NCBI RefSeq assembly: GCF_021391535.1
Contig: NZ_CP090066.1
Span: forward strand, 186,001 to 250,000
DNA length: 64,000 nucleotides
Origin: Aurantimonas sp. HBX-1
GTDB taxonomy: Bacteria; Pseudomonadota; Alphaproteobacteria; Rhizobiales; Rhizobiaceae
Reading direction: 5' to 3'
Shown here: piece after piece, positions 1 through 8,071 of the stretch
Position numbering within the stretch: the stretch's first letter is position 1
Layout of the letters: each line of letters opens with the position of its first letter
Made by a program: the position numbers and the translations under genes
Notes under the pieces: generated by a model
Told to the model about the DNA's origin: nothing
Seen by the model: the letters and a program-made list of their open reading frames with translations, nothing else
Database searches by the model: none

Positions 1-1857
1 GAGGCGGCGCGGCACGCGGCGAAGCTGGTGACCGTCGAATACGAAGCGGAGGATGGCCGCTACGATCTCGCCGAGGTCCAGCACACCGGCGTGCCCTCTC
101 AGCGCGGCGTCATGCCCTCCGATACCGGGCGCGGCGACTTCGAGGCGGCCTTCGAGAAGGCCGAAGTGAAGTTCGACCAGACCTACACGACGCCGTCCCA
201 CCATTCGGCGGCGATGGAGCCGCAGTCGACGGTGGCGAAATGGGAAGGCGACCAGCTGACGGTGTGGTCGTCCTGCCAGCTGCTCGAGACCAACGTCCAG
301 CAGATCGCCAAGGGCGTCGGCGTGCCGGTCAAGAACGTCCGGCTGCTCAGCCCCTATATCGGCGGCGGCTTCGGCAACAAGCTCGGCATCGGCCCGGACG
401 CGGTGCTGGCGGCGCTCGGTGCCAAGGCAGCCGGCCGGCCGGTCAAGCTGGCGCTGACCCGGCAGACGGTGTTCCAGGCGACGTCGCGGCGCTCTGAGAC
501 CATCCAGCGCATCCGCATCGGCACCACCAAGGCGGGCCACATCACCGCCTTCGCCCACGAGACCTGGGCGGCCAATTCTCCCGGCAACGGCTTCTTCGAG
601 CCGGCGGGCATCTCCAGCGTGTTCCTCTATGCCGGCAAGGATCGCAAGATCACCCACCGGCTGTGCGAGACCGACGTGCTGATGACCTCGGCGGTGCGCG
701 CGCCGGGCGAGGCGGTCGGCATGCTGGCGCTGGAGAACGCCATGGACGAGATGGCGGAGGTGCTCGGGCTCGACCCGGTGGCGTTCCGCCGGATGAACGA
801 GCCGGAGGTGATGCCGCAGGACGACACGCCGTTCTCCTCGCGCATGCTCGTCGACTGCTACGAGGAAGGGACCCGGCTGTTCGGCTGGGACAGACGACCG
901 GCCAAGCCAGGCACGATCCGCGAAGGCGAATGGCTGATCGGCTACGGCATGGCCGCCGCCTCGCGCTCCAACTCGCTGATGAAGTCGTCGGCGGAGGTCG
1001 AAATGTCCCCGGACGGCCGCGCCACGGTGCGGACCGCGATGACCGACATCGGCACCGGCACCTACACGATCCTGCAGCAGATCGCCGGCGAGATGCTCGG
1101 CCTGCCGCTCGACCGGGTCGACGTCGTGCTCGGCGACACGTCGCTGCCTGCCTCGTCCGGCTCCGGCGGCTCCTGGGGCGCCAACAGCGCCGGCTCGTCG
1201 GTCTATGTCGCCTGCGAGGAGCTGATCGGCACGCTCGCCAAGCGGCTCGGCGTCGACGCGGACGGGCTGACCCTGAAGGACGGCTTCGCCATCGCCGGCA
1301 ACCGGCAGATCCCCTTTGCCGAAATCCTTGCCGGTGAAAGCCTGTCGGCGACCGGCACGATCGAGCCGGGCAAGACGGCCGACTCGCACCACCAGGCGAG
1401 CTACGGCGCGCATTTCTGCGAGGTGGCGGTCAACTCCGTCACCGGCGAAACGCGCGTCCGCCGGCTGCTGACGGTGGCCGCGGCCGGCCGCATCCTCAAC
1501 GAGAAGACCGCCACGTCGCAGTGTTACGGCGGGCAGATCTGGGGCATCGGCTCGGCCCTGACCGAGGAACTGGTGACCGACAAGCGCACCGGCCTCCTGG
1601 TCAATCACGACCTCGCCGAATACCACGTGCCGGTCAATGCCGACGTCCCGCAGCTTGAGGTGGTGCTGCTGGCCGAGCGCGATCCGCATGCCAGCCCGCT
1701 GGCCGGCAAGGGGATCGGCGAACTGGCGCTGGCCGGGGTGGGCGCGGCGGTGACCAACGCGATCTACAATGCCTGCGGGGCGCGGGTGCGCAGCTACCCG
1801 ATGACGCTCGACAAGGTGCTCGCCGGCATGCCCGACGCGATCGCCGACGCGGCCTGA
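1..1857 (+). CDS. Molybdenum hydroxylase large subunit (PaoC/aldehyde oxidoreductase-like), 5'-truncated by window edge
   Basis: Molybdopterin-binding subunit of a xanthine dehydrogenase/aldehyde oxidase family enzyme. Only the last 618 residues are visible. The codons before the first GTG (28) read EAARHAAKLV in frame, typical of this domain, so the real start lies upstream of the window. Counting from the edge, GGGFGNK is at residues 121-127, AVRAPGEA near 231, and GKGIGE at 569-574, whose last Glu is the expected catalytic base. The C-terminus (GVGAAVTNAIYNA, YPMTLDKVL) looks closer to periplasmic aldehyde oxidoreductase PaoC than to purine hydroxylases, and a separate xanthine dehydrogenase lies at 46-50 kb. 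Substrate cannot be deduced. Fe-S and FAD subunits are expected upstream. Confidence 0.88.
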   Translation, partial: EAARHAAKLVTVEYEAEDGRYDLAEVQHTGVPSQRGVMPSDTGRGDFEAAFEKAEVKFDQTYTTPSHHSAAMEPQSTVAKWEGDQLTVWSSCQLLETNVQQIAKGVGVPVKNVRLLSPYIGGGFGNKLGIGPDAVLAALGAKAAGRPVKLALTRQTVFQATSRRSETIQRIRIGTTKAGHITAFAHETWAANSPGNGFFEPAGISSVFLYAGKDRKITHRLCETDVLMTSAVRAPGEAVGMLALENAMDEMAEVLGLDPVAFRRMNEPEVMPQDDTPFSSRMLVDCYEEGTRLFGWDRRPAKPGTIREGEWLIGYGMAAASRSNSLMKSSAEVEMSPDGRATVRTAMTDIGTGTYTILQQIAGEMLGLPLDRVDVVLGDTSLPASSGSGGSWGANSAGSSVYVACEELIGTLAKRLGVDADGLTLKDGFAIAGNRQIPFAEILAGESLSATGTIEPGKTADSHHQASYGAHFCEVAVNSVTGETRVRRLLTVAAAGRILNEKTATSQCYGGQIWGIGSALTEELVTDKRTGLLVNHDLAEYHVPVNADVPQLEVVLLAERDPHASPLAGKGIGELALAGVGAAVTNAIYNACGARVRSYPMTLDKVLAGMPDAIADAA

Positions 1858-1865
1858 TCCCGCAA

Positions 1866-1901
1866 GCGGCGACCGGCGGCGAACCCGCCGCCGGTCGCCG
1901 C
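1866..1901. terminator. Perfect 15-bp hairpin between convergent genes
   Basis: The arms at 1866-1880 and 1887-1901 are perfect reverse complements around the 6-nt loop GAACCC. The hairpin begins 9 nt after the stop of the molybdenum hydroxylase and faces the 3' end of the convergent GGDEF gene. There is no T-run on either side, so it may act as a bidirectional 3'-end barrier rather than a classic intrinsic terminator. Confidence 0.5.
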
Positions 1902-1920
1902 CGGCAGCTCGGCAGGATGC

Positions 1921-3039
1921 TCAGGCGGCGCGGGTGCTGCGCCGCTCCACCATGGTCGGCTCGAACGTCCGGTGGGTGTTGCGGCCGCTGGCCTTGGCCG
2001 CGTAGAGCGCCATGTCGGCGCGGATGAACAGATCGGACGCGCTGCATCCCTCGGCACGCGCGATGCCGATCGAGGCCCCGATGGCCCTCGGCTGGCCGCC
2101 ACAATCGACCGGATTGGCGATCGCCGCGACGATGGCCTCGGCGAGCGCCGCGACATCGTCGTCCCGGAAGGATGGGCCGAGCAGCAGCGCGAACTCGTCG
2201 CCGCCGATGCGGGCGACGAGCCGGGCGTCGCCGCCGAGTTCCTCGAGCCGGGCCGCGACGGCCTTCAGGCAGTCGTCGCCGATGGCATGGCCGAATGTGT
2301 CGTTGATCCCCTTGAACCCGTCGAGGTCGACCAGCAGCAAAGCGCCGGAACCGCCCTCGGCCAAAGCCGCCAGCTCGGCCTGGAAGCGGCTGCGGTTGGC
2401 AAGGCCGGTCATCACGTCATACTCGGCCAGATAGCGGGTCCGGTCGAGCAGAAGCTTCTCCTCGGTGATGTCCTGCTTCATCCCGAAGATCCGGACGGGC
2501 CTGCCGTCCTCGGACTCCACCGTGGCCGTGATCCGGATCCAGCGCCGGTTGCCGGCTGCCGTGACGATCTCGGTGTCCAGCGTGAACCCGCCGCATTCCT
2601 CGATGGCCCGGCTCCGCAGCGCCTCGAGCGTCTCGCGGGCGCCGGCGGGATAGCAGGAGAGGGTCAGGTCGCGGTCGAGGAGCGCGCCGCGCGGCAGGTC
2701 GAAAATATCGTAGACCACATCCGTCCAGGTGAGGGCATGATCGGCGAGGTTGCACTCCCAGACGCCGATGCGGGCGGCCGCCGAGGCACGCTCGAAGATC
2801 TTGCGGCTGTGGGCGAGCGACGCCGCCTGTCGTCCGATCAGCGCCTCGAGGGCCGCGATCCTGCGGCGCAGGAGGGCCAGCTCTCCGGATTCTTCCGCGG
2901 AATGAATGGCGGTATTGGGTCTCACGTTGGCCGGGGCTCCGCCGGCGAGCCGGTCCCGCTGCAAGCGGCGCAGCGGAGTCGGAACAACAGGGAACGACGG
3001 CGAGAGCGTCCGTGGCGGCCGGCATCCGGGCCGCAGCAT
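1921..3039 (-). CDS. PAS-GGDEF diguanylate cyclase
   Basis: Probably makes cyclic di-GMP. Read from the ATG at 3039 (372 aa), it has a variable N-terminus, a short coiled stretch (about 50-75), a PAS sensor domain from about residue 80 ending in a PAC-like segment (GMKQDITEEK), and a GGDEF domain with an intact signature (RIGGDEFALLL, GGDEF at 279-283). The usual inhibitory-site RxxD five residues before GGDEF is absent (GDAR there), so product inhibition through that site is not expected. A GTG at 2925, preceded by a GGAG-like sequence, is an alternative start giving 334 aa and dropping the low-complexity N-terminus. No membrane segment is seen. The input signal is unknown. Confidence 0.85.
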   Translation of the reverse strand: MLRPGCRPPRTLSPSFPVVPTPLRRLQRDRLAGGAPANVRPNTAIHSAEESGELALLRRRIAALEALIGRQAASLAHSRKIFERASAAARIGVWECNLADHALTWTDVVYDIFDLPRGALLDRDLTLSCYPAGARETLEALRSRAIEECGGFTLDTEIVTAAGNRRWIRITATVESEDGRPVRIFGMKQDITEEKLLLDRTRYLAEYDVMTGLANRSRFQAELAALAEGGSGALLLVDLDGFKGINDTFGHAIGDDCLKAVAARLEELGGDARLVARIGGDEFALLLGPSFRDDDVAALAEAIVAAIANPVDCGGQPRAIGASIGIARAEGCSASDLFIRADMALYAAKASGRNTHRTFEPTMVERRSTRAA

Positions 3040-3172
3040 CGGTATCTCGTCGCGCGTTCTGTCATCGTCCTCGTGTCCGCTGGCGGGGATAGAACCGCAC
3101 GGTACTGCTACAGGGTTAACGTTTTGTTTGCCAGCCACGCAAGTATCCGGACGCGAAAAAGCGCTCGCTGGC

Positions 3173-3703
3173 TCAGCCCGCCTCGGTGGCCGGCGCGGCG
3201 GCCGCGCCCGGCTGGTGATAGGCCGACATGTGCCGGACATAGTCGGCCTTGCCGAGCTCGACGCCATTATGTCGCAGGATCGCGTAGGCGGTCACGAGGT
3301 GGAAATAGAACTGCGGAAGCGCCCAGTCGCGAACATATTCCGATCCGTTCATCCGGAACGCCATGCCGTTCGGCAGCCGCAGGTCGATGACGCGGTCCGA
3401 AGCGGCGTCGATGTCCTGCGCCGATGCCCGGCGCAGCACGCCCCGTGTCTCGGCGATCTGGGACTGCAGCCCGGCGACCGTCTCCTCGCGGGCCAGCATC
3501 GGCGGCAGGTCCTGGCCCTGCAGCCGGGCGAGGGCCTCGACGACCTGGATGCAGGAAAAGCGCACCTGGTCGGCGAGCGGGAACATGTCGGAGGCGAGGC
3601 GCGCTTCGAGCAGGTCGGGCCGGGCTTCGGCCTTGTCGATGAAGCCGGACAGCGAGCCGAGCATCTGGGTGAAGGTCGGGACGATGAGCGTGTAGAGCGA
3701 CAT
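3173..3703 (-). CDS. DUF1993 family protein
   Basis: A 176-aa soluble, helical protein of the DUF1993 family, whose fold resembles the DinB/YfiT four-helix group. No function is established. It starts MSLYTLIVPTFTQML and contains the family-typical DLRLPNG and ALPQFYFHLVTAYAILRHNGV. The ATG at 3703 is chosen because GGAGGA lies 7 nt upstream. The ATG at 3709 touches that ribosome site and is too close. It lies just downstream, on the same strand, of the oxoprolinase-like gene (stop at 3777), so the two may be co-transcribed. Nothing links it to one-carbon metabolism other than position. Confidence 0.85.
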   Translation of the reverse strand: MSLYTLIVPTFTQMLGSLSGFIDKAEARPDLLEARLASDMFPLADQVRFSCIQVVEALARLQGQDLPPMLAREETVAGLQSQIAETRGVLRRASAQDIDAASDRVIDLRLPNGMAFRMNGSEYVRDWALPQFYFHLVTAYAILRHNGVELGKADYVRHMSAYHQPGAAAAPATEAG

Positions 3704-3776
3704 GGGCATTCCTCCGGGGCGATGGTTCTTCCGGCACGGCGGCTGGGAGATGCCGTCGCCCCGACGGGACGGCGGC

Positions 3777-4805
3777 TCAGCCGCGGCGGGCGGCGAGCAG
3801 CGCCAGCGCCGCGGCCGGTGCGGCGCGGCAGACCGCATCCCGTCGCTCGGCCGGGCAGTCGAGCAGGTCGGAAAAATCGACGACGCCGCGATCGAGCCGG
3901 GCCGCCAGCCGGCGCAGCACCGGCCGGCCGGCGCCGGCGATGACCACGGGGGCGTCGTCGGTCAGATCCTCCCGCGACAGGACCCGCAGCGCCGCGTCGT
4001 GGATGCGCCGGATCTGCGCCTCGGCAAAGGCGTGGCCCAGCCACTCCCACGCCCCGTCGGTGCCGTCCGAAGCATCCATGCCGATCATCCGGGCGAGCCG
4101 GCGGCGCGAACCCTCGAGCGTCTTCGCCTGGCCGTCGGCGGCGGGATAGAGGTCGTCGGCCTCGTCGAGCGTGCCGACGACGCGCTGGACGTCGGCCATG
4201 CTGGCGAAGAACTCGTTCATCACCGGCACGAGGCGACCGGCGAACGGCACCTCGCTGGCGACGGCCATCAGCGCCGTGCGGGTGAAGCCCTGGTAGACCA
4301 GTTCGCCCGCCGCCAGCCGCTCGGCGTCGGTGGTGGCGGTGGCGCGCACGGCGCCGCCGGCGACCGGCAGGATGTCGGTGGTGGTCGAGCCCATGTCGAG
4401 GAACAGCGCCTCCTCGATGGCGCCGGCGGCGAGCGTCGCGCTCGCATGCCAGTTCGCCGAGGCGATATCGGCGACGTGGTCGCCCGCCGCCTCGGGGCTG
4501 ACGAACCCGGCAGCGCCGGCATAGATCGCGACGTCGCCGGGCAGTCTCTCGGCGAACAGCCGCGTCAGGCGGTCGACCCCTTCGCTGCGCGAGGCGAAGA
4601 CGTCGGACAACTCGCCGGTCATCGTCACGGCGTGGCGCTCGACGCCCTCGACCTCGGCGAGGATCGTCGCCAGCGCCTGGTCGAGCCGGTCGAGGCCCTG
4701 CCAGATCGGGCTCGGCTCCTGCCAGACCTTCACGATGCGATCCCCGTCGGCGAGCGCCGCCTTCAGATGCGCGCCGCCCACGTCCCACCCCAGCACTCTC
4801 GTCAT
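3777..4805 (-). CDS. Hydantoinase/oxoprolinase-family protein of the H4MPT-linked C1 pathway (MfnF-like)
   Basis: A 342-aa ASKHA-fold protein of the group called probable H4MPT-linked C1 transfer pathway protein, related to hydantoinase A/oxoprolinase. Phosphate-binding loops are visible: GWDVGGAHLKAAL at 6-18 and DMGSTTTD at 137-144. The distant archaeal relative MfnF joins the aminomethylfuran and tyramine-glutamate halves of methanofuran, so a role in making bacterial methylofuran is a reasonable inference, not a demonstrated one. Start ATG at 4805. It is divergent from the HisA-like gene across 72 bp, so both may be driven from that short gap. It lies about 1.7 kb from fae. Confidence 0.82.
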   Translation of the reverse strand: MTRVLGWDVGGAHLKAALADGDRIVKVWQEPSPIWQGLDRLDQALATILAEVEGVERHAVTMTGELSDVFASRSEGVDRLTRLFAERLPGDVAIYAGAAGFVSPEAAGDHVADIASANWHASATLAAGAIEEALFLDMGSTTTDILPVAGGAVRATATTDAERLAAGELVYQGFTRTALMAVASEVPFAGRLVPVMNEFFASMADVQRVVGTLDEADDLYPAADGQAKTLEGSRRRLARMIGMDASDGTDGAWEWLGHAFAEAQIRRIHDAALRVLSREDLTDDAPVVIAGAGRPVLRRLAARLDRGVVDFSDLLDCPAERRDAVCRAAPAAALALLAARRG

Positions 4806-4877
4806 GCCATGCCCGTTGGTTTCTGCTACGGCCCTTCCTATAGCACCGAACCACGGCGGCGCGAGCCGAAGGCAACC

Positions 4878-5573
4878 ATGCAGATCATCCCGGTCCTCGA
4901 TATCATGGACGGCGTCGTCGTCCGCGGCGCCGGCGGCGACCGCGCCAACTACCGGCCGATCGTCACCCCGCTTGCGCCCGGCGCCGATCCCGTGGCGGTG
5001 GCGAAGGGGTTGATGTCGCTGGTGGATTTTCCGGCCTTCTACATCGCCGATCTCGACGCGATCGAGGGCAGGGCACCGAACGCGGCGGCGCTGGCGGATC
5101 TCCTCGAAGCGTTGCCGCGGACGCAGTTCTGGATCGACGCCGGGGTCCGCGACCGGGCCGATGTCGAGCGCATCCTGGCGGTGCCGCGCCAGGTCGCGGT
5201 GATCGGCTCGGAATCGATTGCCGACGCCTCTGTCGCGACGGACTTTGCCGGCGAGGCCCGTGCGGTGCTGTCGCTCGACTTCCGCGGCGAGAATTTCCTC
5301 GGGCCGGCGGCGCTGCTGGATGATCCCGCCGGCTGGCCGCAGCGCGTCGTGGTGATGACGCTGGCGAAGGTCGGCAGCGGCACCGGGCCGGATCTGGCGC
5401 GGCTGGCGGAGATCGTCGGGCGGGCGGGCGGCCGCCGCGTATTCGCCGCCGGTGGCGTGCGCGATGCCGGCGACCTCGCGGCGCTCCGCGATGCGGGGAT
5501 CGCCGGCGCGCTGGTCTCGACGGCGCTGCATGACGGCCGGCTGTCGCCGGCGACGCTGCGCGGCCTCGCCTGA
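4878..5573 (+). CDS. HisA/HisF-related TIM-barrel protein of the C1 cluster
   Basis: A 231-aa (beta/alpha)8-barrel protein related to the histidine enzymes HisA and HisF. It opens with IIPVLDIMDGVVVRG, where HisA has its first catalytic Asp strand, and carries later phosphate-binding-type segments (FAAGGVRDAGDLAAL, AGALVSTALHDG). Such hisAF-related genes recur in H4MPT clusters of methylotrophs and in methanogens, outside histidine operons. A role in building the furan or pterin cofactor is inferred from that co-occurrence. Start ATG at 4878. The 3' end converges on the DUF29 gene with only 25 bp between stops. Confidence 0.8.
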   Translation: MQIIPVLDIMDGVVVRGAGGDRANYRPIVTPLAPGADPVAVAKGLMSLVDFPAFYIADLDAIEGRAPNAAALADLLEALPRTQFWIDAGVRDRADVERILAVPRQVAVIGSESIADASVATDFAGEARAVLSLDFRGENFLGPAALLDDPAGWPQRVVVMTLAKVGSGTGPDLARLAEIVGRAGGRRVFAAGGVRDAGDLAALRDAGIAGALVSTALHDGRLSPATLRGLA

Positions 5574-5598
5574 TCCTACGCCGCCTGCCTGGCTGCCG

Positions 5599-6120
5599 TC
5601 AGGCCGGCGGATCGACGTCGCGCTGACCGGCCAGCCAGGCTCTCGCCTGGTCGAAGTCGAAATCCTCGGCCACCAGCTCGCCGAGCCGGAACGGGCAGGT
5701 GCCGGGCATTTCCCCGCCGATGTCGCGGCCATGCTCGCGGAGCGACTCCCGCGCCACCCGCAGCGCAAGGCGCCACGCCTGGTGCAGGTCGATGCGCTGG
5801 CGCATGGATGGCGTGTATCTCTGGACGAGCTCGGCATGGAACATCGTCGCCTCGGTCCGCCAGTGGGGGATCGCGCGGGATGTCGGGTCGGCGCAGGCCT
5901 TGACGAGGTGGACGAGGATGTTGCGGATCTGGCTTTCGACCGCGGCGAGCTCGGCTCTGCCCAAATCCTCGATCTCCTCGGCGACGTTCGCAAGGTCCAG
6001 TGCTTGGGGCAGGTCGGGGCAGATGCCCGGAAGCCTCCGCAAGAGGCGGGCCTGAGTCTGGGACCAGGCGAAGAAATCCAAGGCGTGGGCGGTGCTGTCC
6101 GGCACGGTGTCGTCGCTCAT
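5599..6120 (-). CDS. DUF29 family protein
   Basis: A 173-aa soluble helical protein of the DUF29 family, common in cyanobacteria and alphaproteobacteria and without known function. The family pattern is visible: DFFAWSQTQARLLR near the N-terminus, then NVAEEIEDLGRAE, QIRNILVHLVK and W(R)TEATMFHAEL. The ATG at 6120 has GGAG 7 nt upstream, which decides the start. It lies between the HisA-like gene (convergent) and the fae terminator and shows no link to the one-carbon genes. Confidence 0.85.
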   Translation of the reverse strand: MSDDTVPDSTAHALDFFAWSQTQARLLRRLPGICPDLPQALDLANVAEEIEDLGRAELAAVESQIRNILVHLVKACADPTSRAIPHWRTEATMFHAELVQRYTPSMRQRIDLHQAWRLALRVARESLREHGRDIGGEMPGTCPFRLGELVAEDFDFDQARAWLAGQRDVDPPA

Positions 6121-6455
6121 GACATGCTCCACGATAGAGCCGACCCGGCATAGGCAGCCGGCCTCGCCGACAGGTCCGAGGCTGTCCGCAGGGGTCAGGT
6201 TAAGCCAATACGCGGCCTCGGAAAAGTCCGGCGCTTCGGGAGCAGCGTGCGTGGCCGCCGGGTCGGCAGTCGCCTGGCGATGCCGTCCTGTCCCTGCATC
6301 GCCTCGCAAAGAAAAAGGGGCCGCTGGGGCCCCTTCTCGTTGTCGTCTTCCGAGCGAAGACCGGGGTCCTACTGGAACCCGAATTTGGCGGCCAATCGCC
6401 GGAGAAGGCCGGCGGGCATCGCCGGCTTGGTGTCTTCCCCGGGATGGTCTCTTGT
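6121..6455. other. Gap of 335 bp between DUF29 gene and fae
   Basis: No convincing gene. It holds the intrinsic terminator of fae (6313-6336) and must also hold the promoter of the leftward DUF29 gene. No strong -35/-10 pair could be picked by eye. Confidence 0.6.
6313..6336 (-). terminator. Rho-independent terminator of fae
   Basis: Read on the minus strand, an 8-bp stem AAGGGGCC / GGCCCCTT with a 5-nt loop is followed at once by TTTCTTT. It lies 120 nt after the fae stop. This is the clearest intrinsic terminator in the window and closes the leftward one-carbon gene set. Confidence 0.8.
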
Positions 6456-6965
6456 CTAAGCCCCGGCGAACGGATGCGCAGCGGAGCCCTTCTTGGCCAC
6501 GACTTCGGCGGCGGTCGGCGTGCCCTTGATGGCGCGCTCGATGGATTCCATCGTCGCCTGGTAGTTGTAGTCGCGGATCTTCGCGTCGTCCTCGGCTTCC
6601 CAGTGGATGAAGACGCCGACGCAGATGAACAGGTCGTCGGCTTCGGCAGCCGGGATGATGCCCTTCTCGACGGAATCGGCGACAGCGCGCGCGACGGCGG
6701 TCTGGGCCGGGCCGAACATCTGGACCGCCTGCTTGGCGCCCTTGATGGTGACCTTGTTGAACATCACCGTGTTCGGCTTGCAGGGCAGGTTCGGCGCGAC
6801 CACGGCGAGCAGGGTCGTGAAGCCGTCCTTGTTGTTCGTCAGCGAGTTGCAGAACGCGGCCTCGGCGGCCGAGCCGCGGGGTCCGATGATCAGGTCGATG
6901 TGGGCGACTTCGTTGCCTTCGCCGACGAGCGATTCGCCGACCATCACTTTGTTGATGGTTGCCAT
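6456..6965 (-). CDS. fae: Formaldehyde-activating enzyme
   Basis: A 169-aa cytoplasmic enzyme that condenses formaldehyde with tetrahydromethanopterin to methylene-H4MPT, the entry step of the pathway. The sequence is almost full-family consensus: GNEVAHIDLIIGPRG with the conserved catalytic-region His at residue 22, APNLPCKPNTVMFNKVTI, VGVFIHWEA, and the C-terminal HPFAGA. The ATG at 6965 is chosen over the upstream one at 6980 because GGAGGA sits just before it. The gene is last in the leftward set but is separated from the CitG-like gene by 251 bp and has its own terminator, so it is probably also transcribed alone, in line with the high expression usual for Fae. Confidence 0.97.
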   Translation of the reverse strand: MATINKVMVGESLVGEGNEVAHIDLIIGPRGSAAEAAFCNSLTNNKDGFTTLLAVVAPNLPCKPNTVMFNKVTIKGAKQAVQMFGPAQTAVARAVADSVEKGIIPAAEADDLFICVGVFIHWEAEDDAKIRDYNYQATMESIERAIKGTPTAAEVVAKKGSAAHPFAGA

Positions 6966-7025
6966 GAGCAGTTCCTCCAAAAATACGTTGCGCTAACCTG
7001 TCCGGCGTTGCTGCCGGCCGGTTGA

Positions 7026-7057
7026 GAACTTCCGAATCCAGGTAGGCCGAACTTCCG
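7026..7057 (-). promoter_or_regulatory. Direct repeat upstream of fae
   Basis: The 9-mer CGGAAGTTC (minus strand) occurs twice, at 7049-7057 and 7026-7034, with a 23-bp period, 61 and 84 bp before the fae start. This spacing is about two helical turns, so it could be a tandem regulator site. A short hairpin (7002-7017) lies in the presumed leader. Function is inferred only from position. Confidence 0.3.
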
Positions 7058-7173
7058 CGACGCCCTGTTGGCCGTCACGGCTGCCGTCCTCCCTTTCGCC
7101 GGACCCTCCGGTCCGGCACACGGCTACCCTTGTTGGCAGCGTCCCCCAGGGGACCGGTTAGCCAGATAGCGCC

Positions 7174-7191
7174 GGGGTCAAGATGGACCCC
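7174..7191 (-). terminator. Hairpin after the CitG-like gene, no T-run
   Basis: GGGGTC and GACCCC pair around AAGATG 26 nt after the CitG-like stop, and a flanking C-G pair makes 7 bp. Further hairpins follow at 7141-7154 and 7098-7117 (8-bp stem, loop CTCC). None has a T-run on the minus strand, so this may be a processing or attenuation region between the cofactor genes and fae rather than a full terminator. Confidence 0.3.
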
Positions 7192-7216
7192 GATGGCCGA
7201 CAGTCAATCATTCCGA

Positions 7217-8071
7217 CTATGCTTCCGCAAGAAATCTCGCAAAAAGACTGGCGACCGTCAGGTCGGCGGAAGTGCCCGGATTGAGCTTTTCGCGCTTGAG
7301 TTCGGCGTCGAAGGCGAGCGCCGCCGACAGGGCATCAGCGGGTTCAGTGACTTGCCCGAAATCCGCGGCGAATTCGGCCATCCGCCGGCGCAGGGCCGCG
7401 GCGCGGGCGGCGCCGAACTTGCGGGCGACGTGGCTGTCGGGAAAGCGGCCGGCGAAGGCGAGGTAGGCGGCAAGGGCCGGGCCGAGGCCGGGGGTGGCGG
7501 GCGCCGCGTCGGCAGCCGCCAGCGCCGGCAGGCCGATGTCGAAGATCTCGGCGAAGCCGTCGGCATACTGGCGGGCGACGAGATCGCGGTCGCCGGCGAG
7601 CCGCATCGCAGCGACGAGGCCGATCGACGGCGGCTGGCGGACGTCGTGCTCGGCGGTTTCCCCGAGGCCGCCGGGGGAAGCGAGGGCGATCGCGGCGTAG
7701 GCGCCCTCGGCGTCCGTCGGTGTCAGCCCCGCCAGCGCCTGCGCGAGCGCCGTGCGCAAGGGTTCCGTGCCCCGCCCGGAGGCGGTCTCGGCGGCGGCGG
7801 CGAGCGGCGCGGCAAGCAGCACGATGCCGAGATTGGCGTTGACGCCGACGGCGGCCCAGCTGGCCCGCGTGGCGCCGAGGATGCGCGCGCCGACGCCGGC
7901 GCCGCGCTCTGCGATGAACGGCGCCGCCGCGGCCGCGGCCGCCTCGAAGGTCGCCGCCTCCATGCCGTGGCCGGGGGCGAAGCGATGCACGTTGCCGGGC
8001 TTGACCACGTCGAGCTCGGCCCGGCAGGCGGCGAGGAAGGCCGCCGCGATGGCCGCCGGCCCGAGGCTCAT
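7217..8071 (-). CDS. Triphosphoribosyl-dephospho-CoA synthase (CitG)-like protein of the C1 cluster
   Basis: A 284-aa protein of the CitG/MdcB family, which in other settings joins dephospho-CoA to ATP to make a prosthetic-group precursor. Family motifs are present: KPGNVHR at 24-30, GVNANLG, ALASPGGLG, FPDSHVARK and NPGTSADLT near the C-terminus. No citrate or malonate lyase genes are nearby. Members of this family recur in methylotroph H4MPT clusters, so an N- or O-ribosylating role in H4MPT or methylofuran synthesis is inferred. Its ATG overlaps the stop of the RimK-like gene (ATGA, 8068-8071), so they are translationally coupled. Confidence 0.82.
   Translation of the reverse strand: MSLGPAAIAAAFLAACRAELDVVKPGNVHRFAPGHGMEAATFEAAAAAAAPFIAERGAGVGARILGATRASWAAVGVNANLGIVLLAAPLAAAAETASGRGTEPLRTALAQALAGLTPTDAEGAYAAIALASPGGLGETAEHDVRQPPSIGLVAAMRLAGDRDLVARQYADGFAEIFDIGLPALAAADAAPATPGLGPALAAYLAFAGRFPDSHVARKFGAARAAALRRRMAEFAADFGQVTEPADALSAALAFDAELKREKLNPGTSADLTVASLFARFLAEA

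Noticed and set aside
4806..5993. Long upstream extension of the oxoprolinase-like frame to 5993
   Set aside because: The extension is Arg/Pro/Gln-rich, covers the HisA-like gene on the other strand, and the conserved N-terminus begins at ATG 4805.
7098..7117. Perfect hairpin GCCGGACC-CTCC-GGTCCGGC as terminator before fae
   Set aside because: A clean stem, but no T-run on either strand and it lies upstream of fae. It could be leader structure as easily as a terminator, so it is mentioned only with the neighbouring hairpin.
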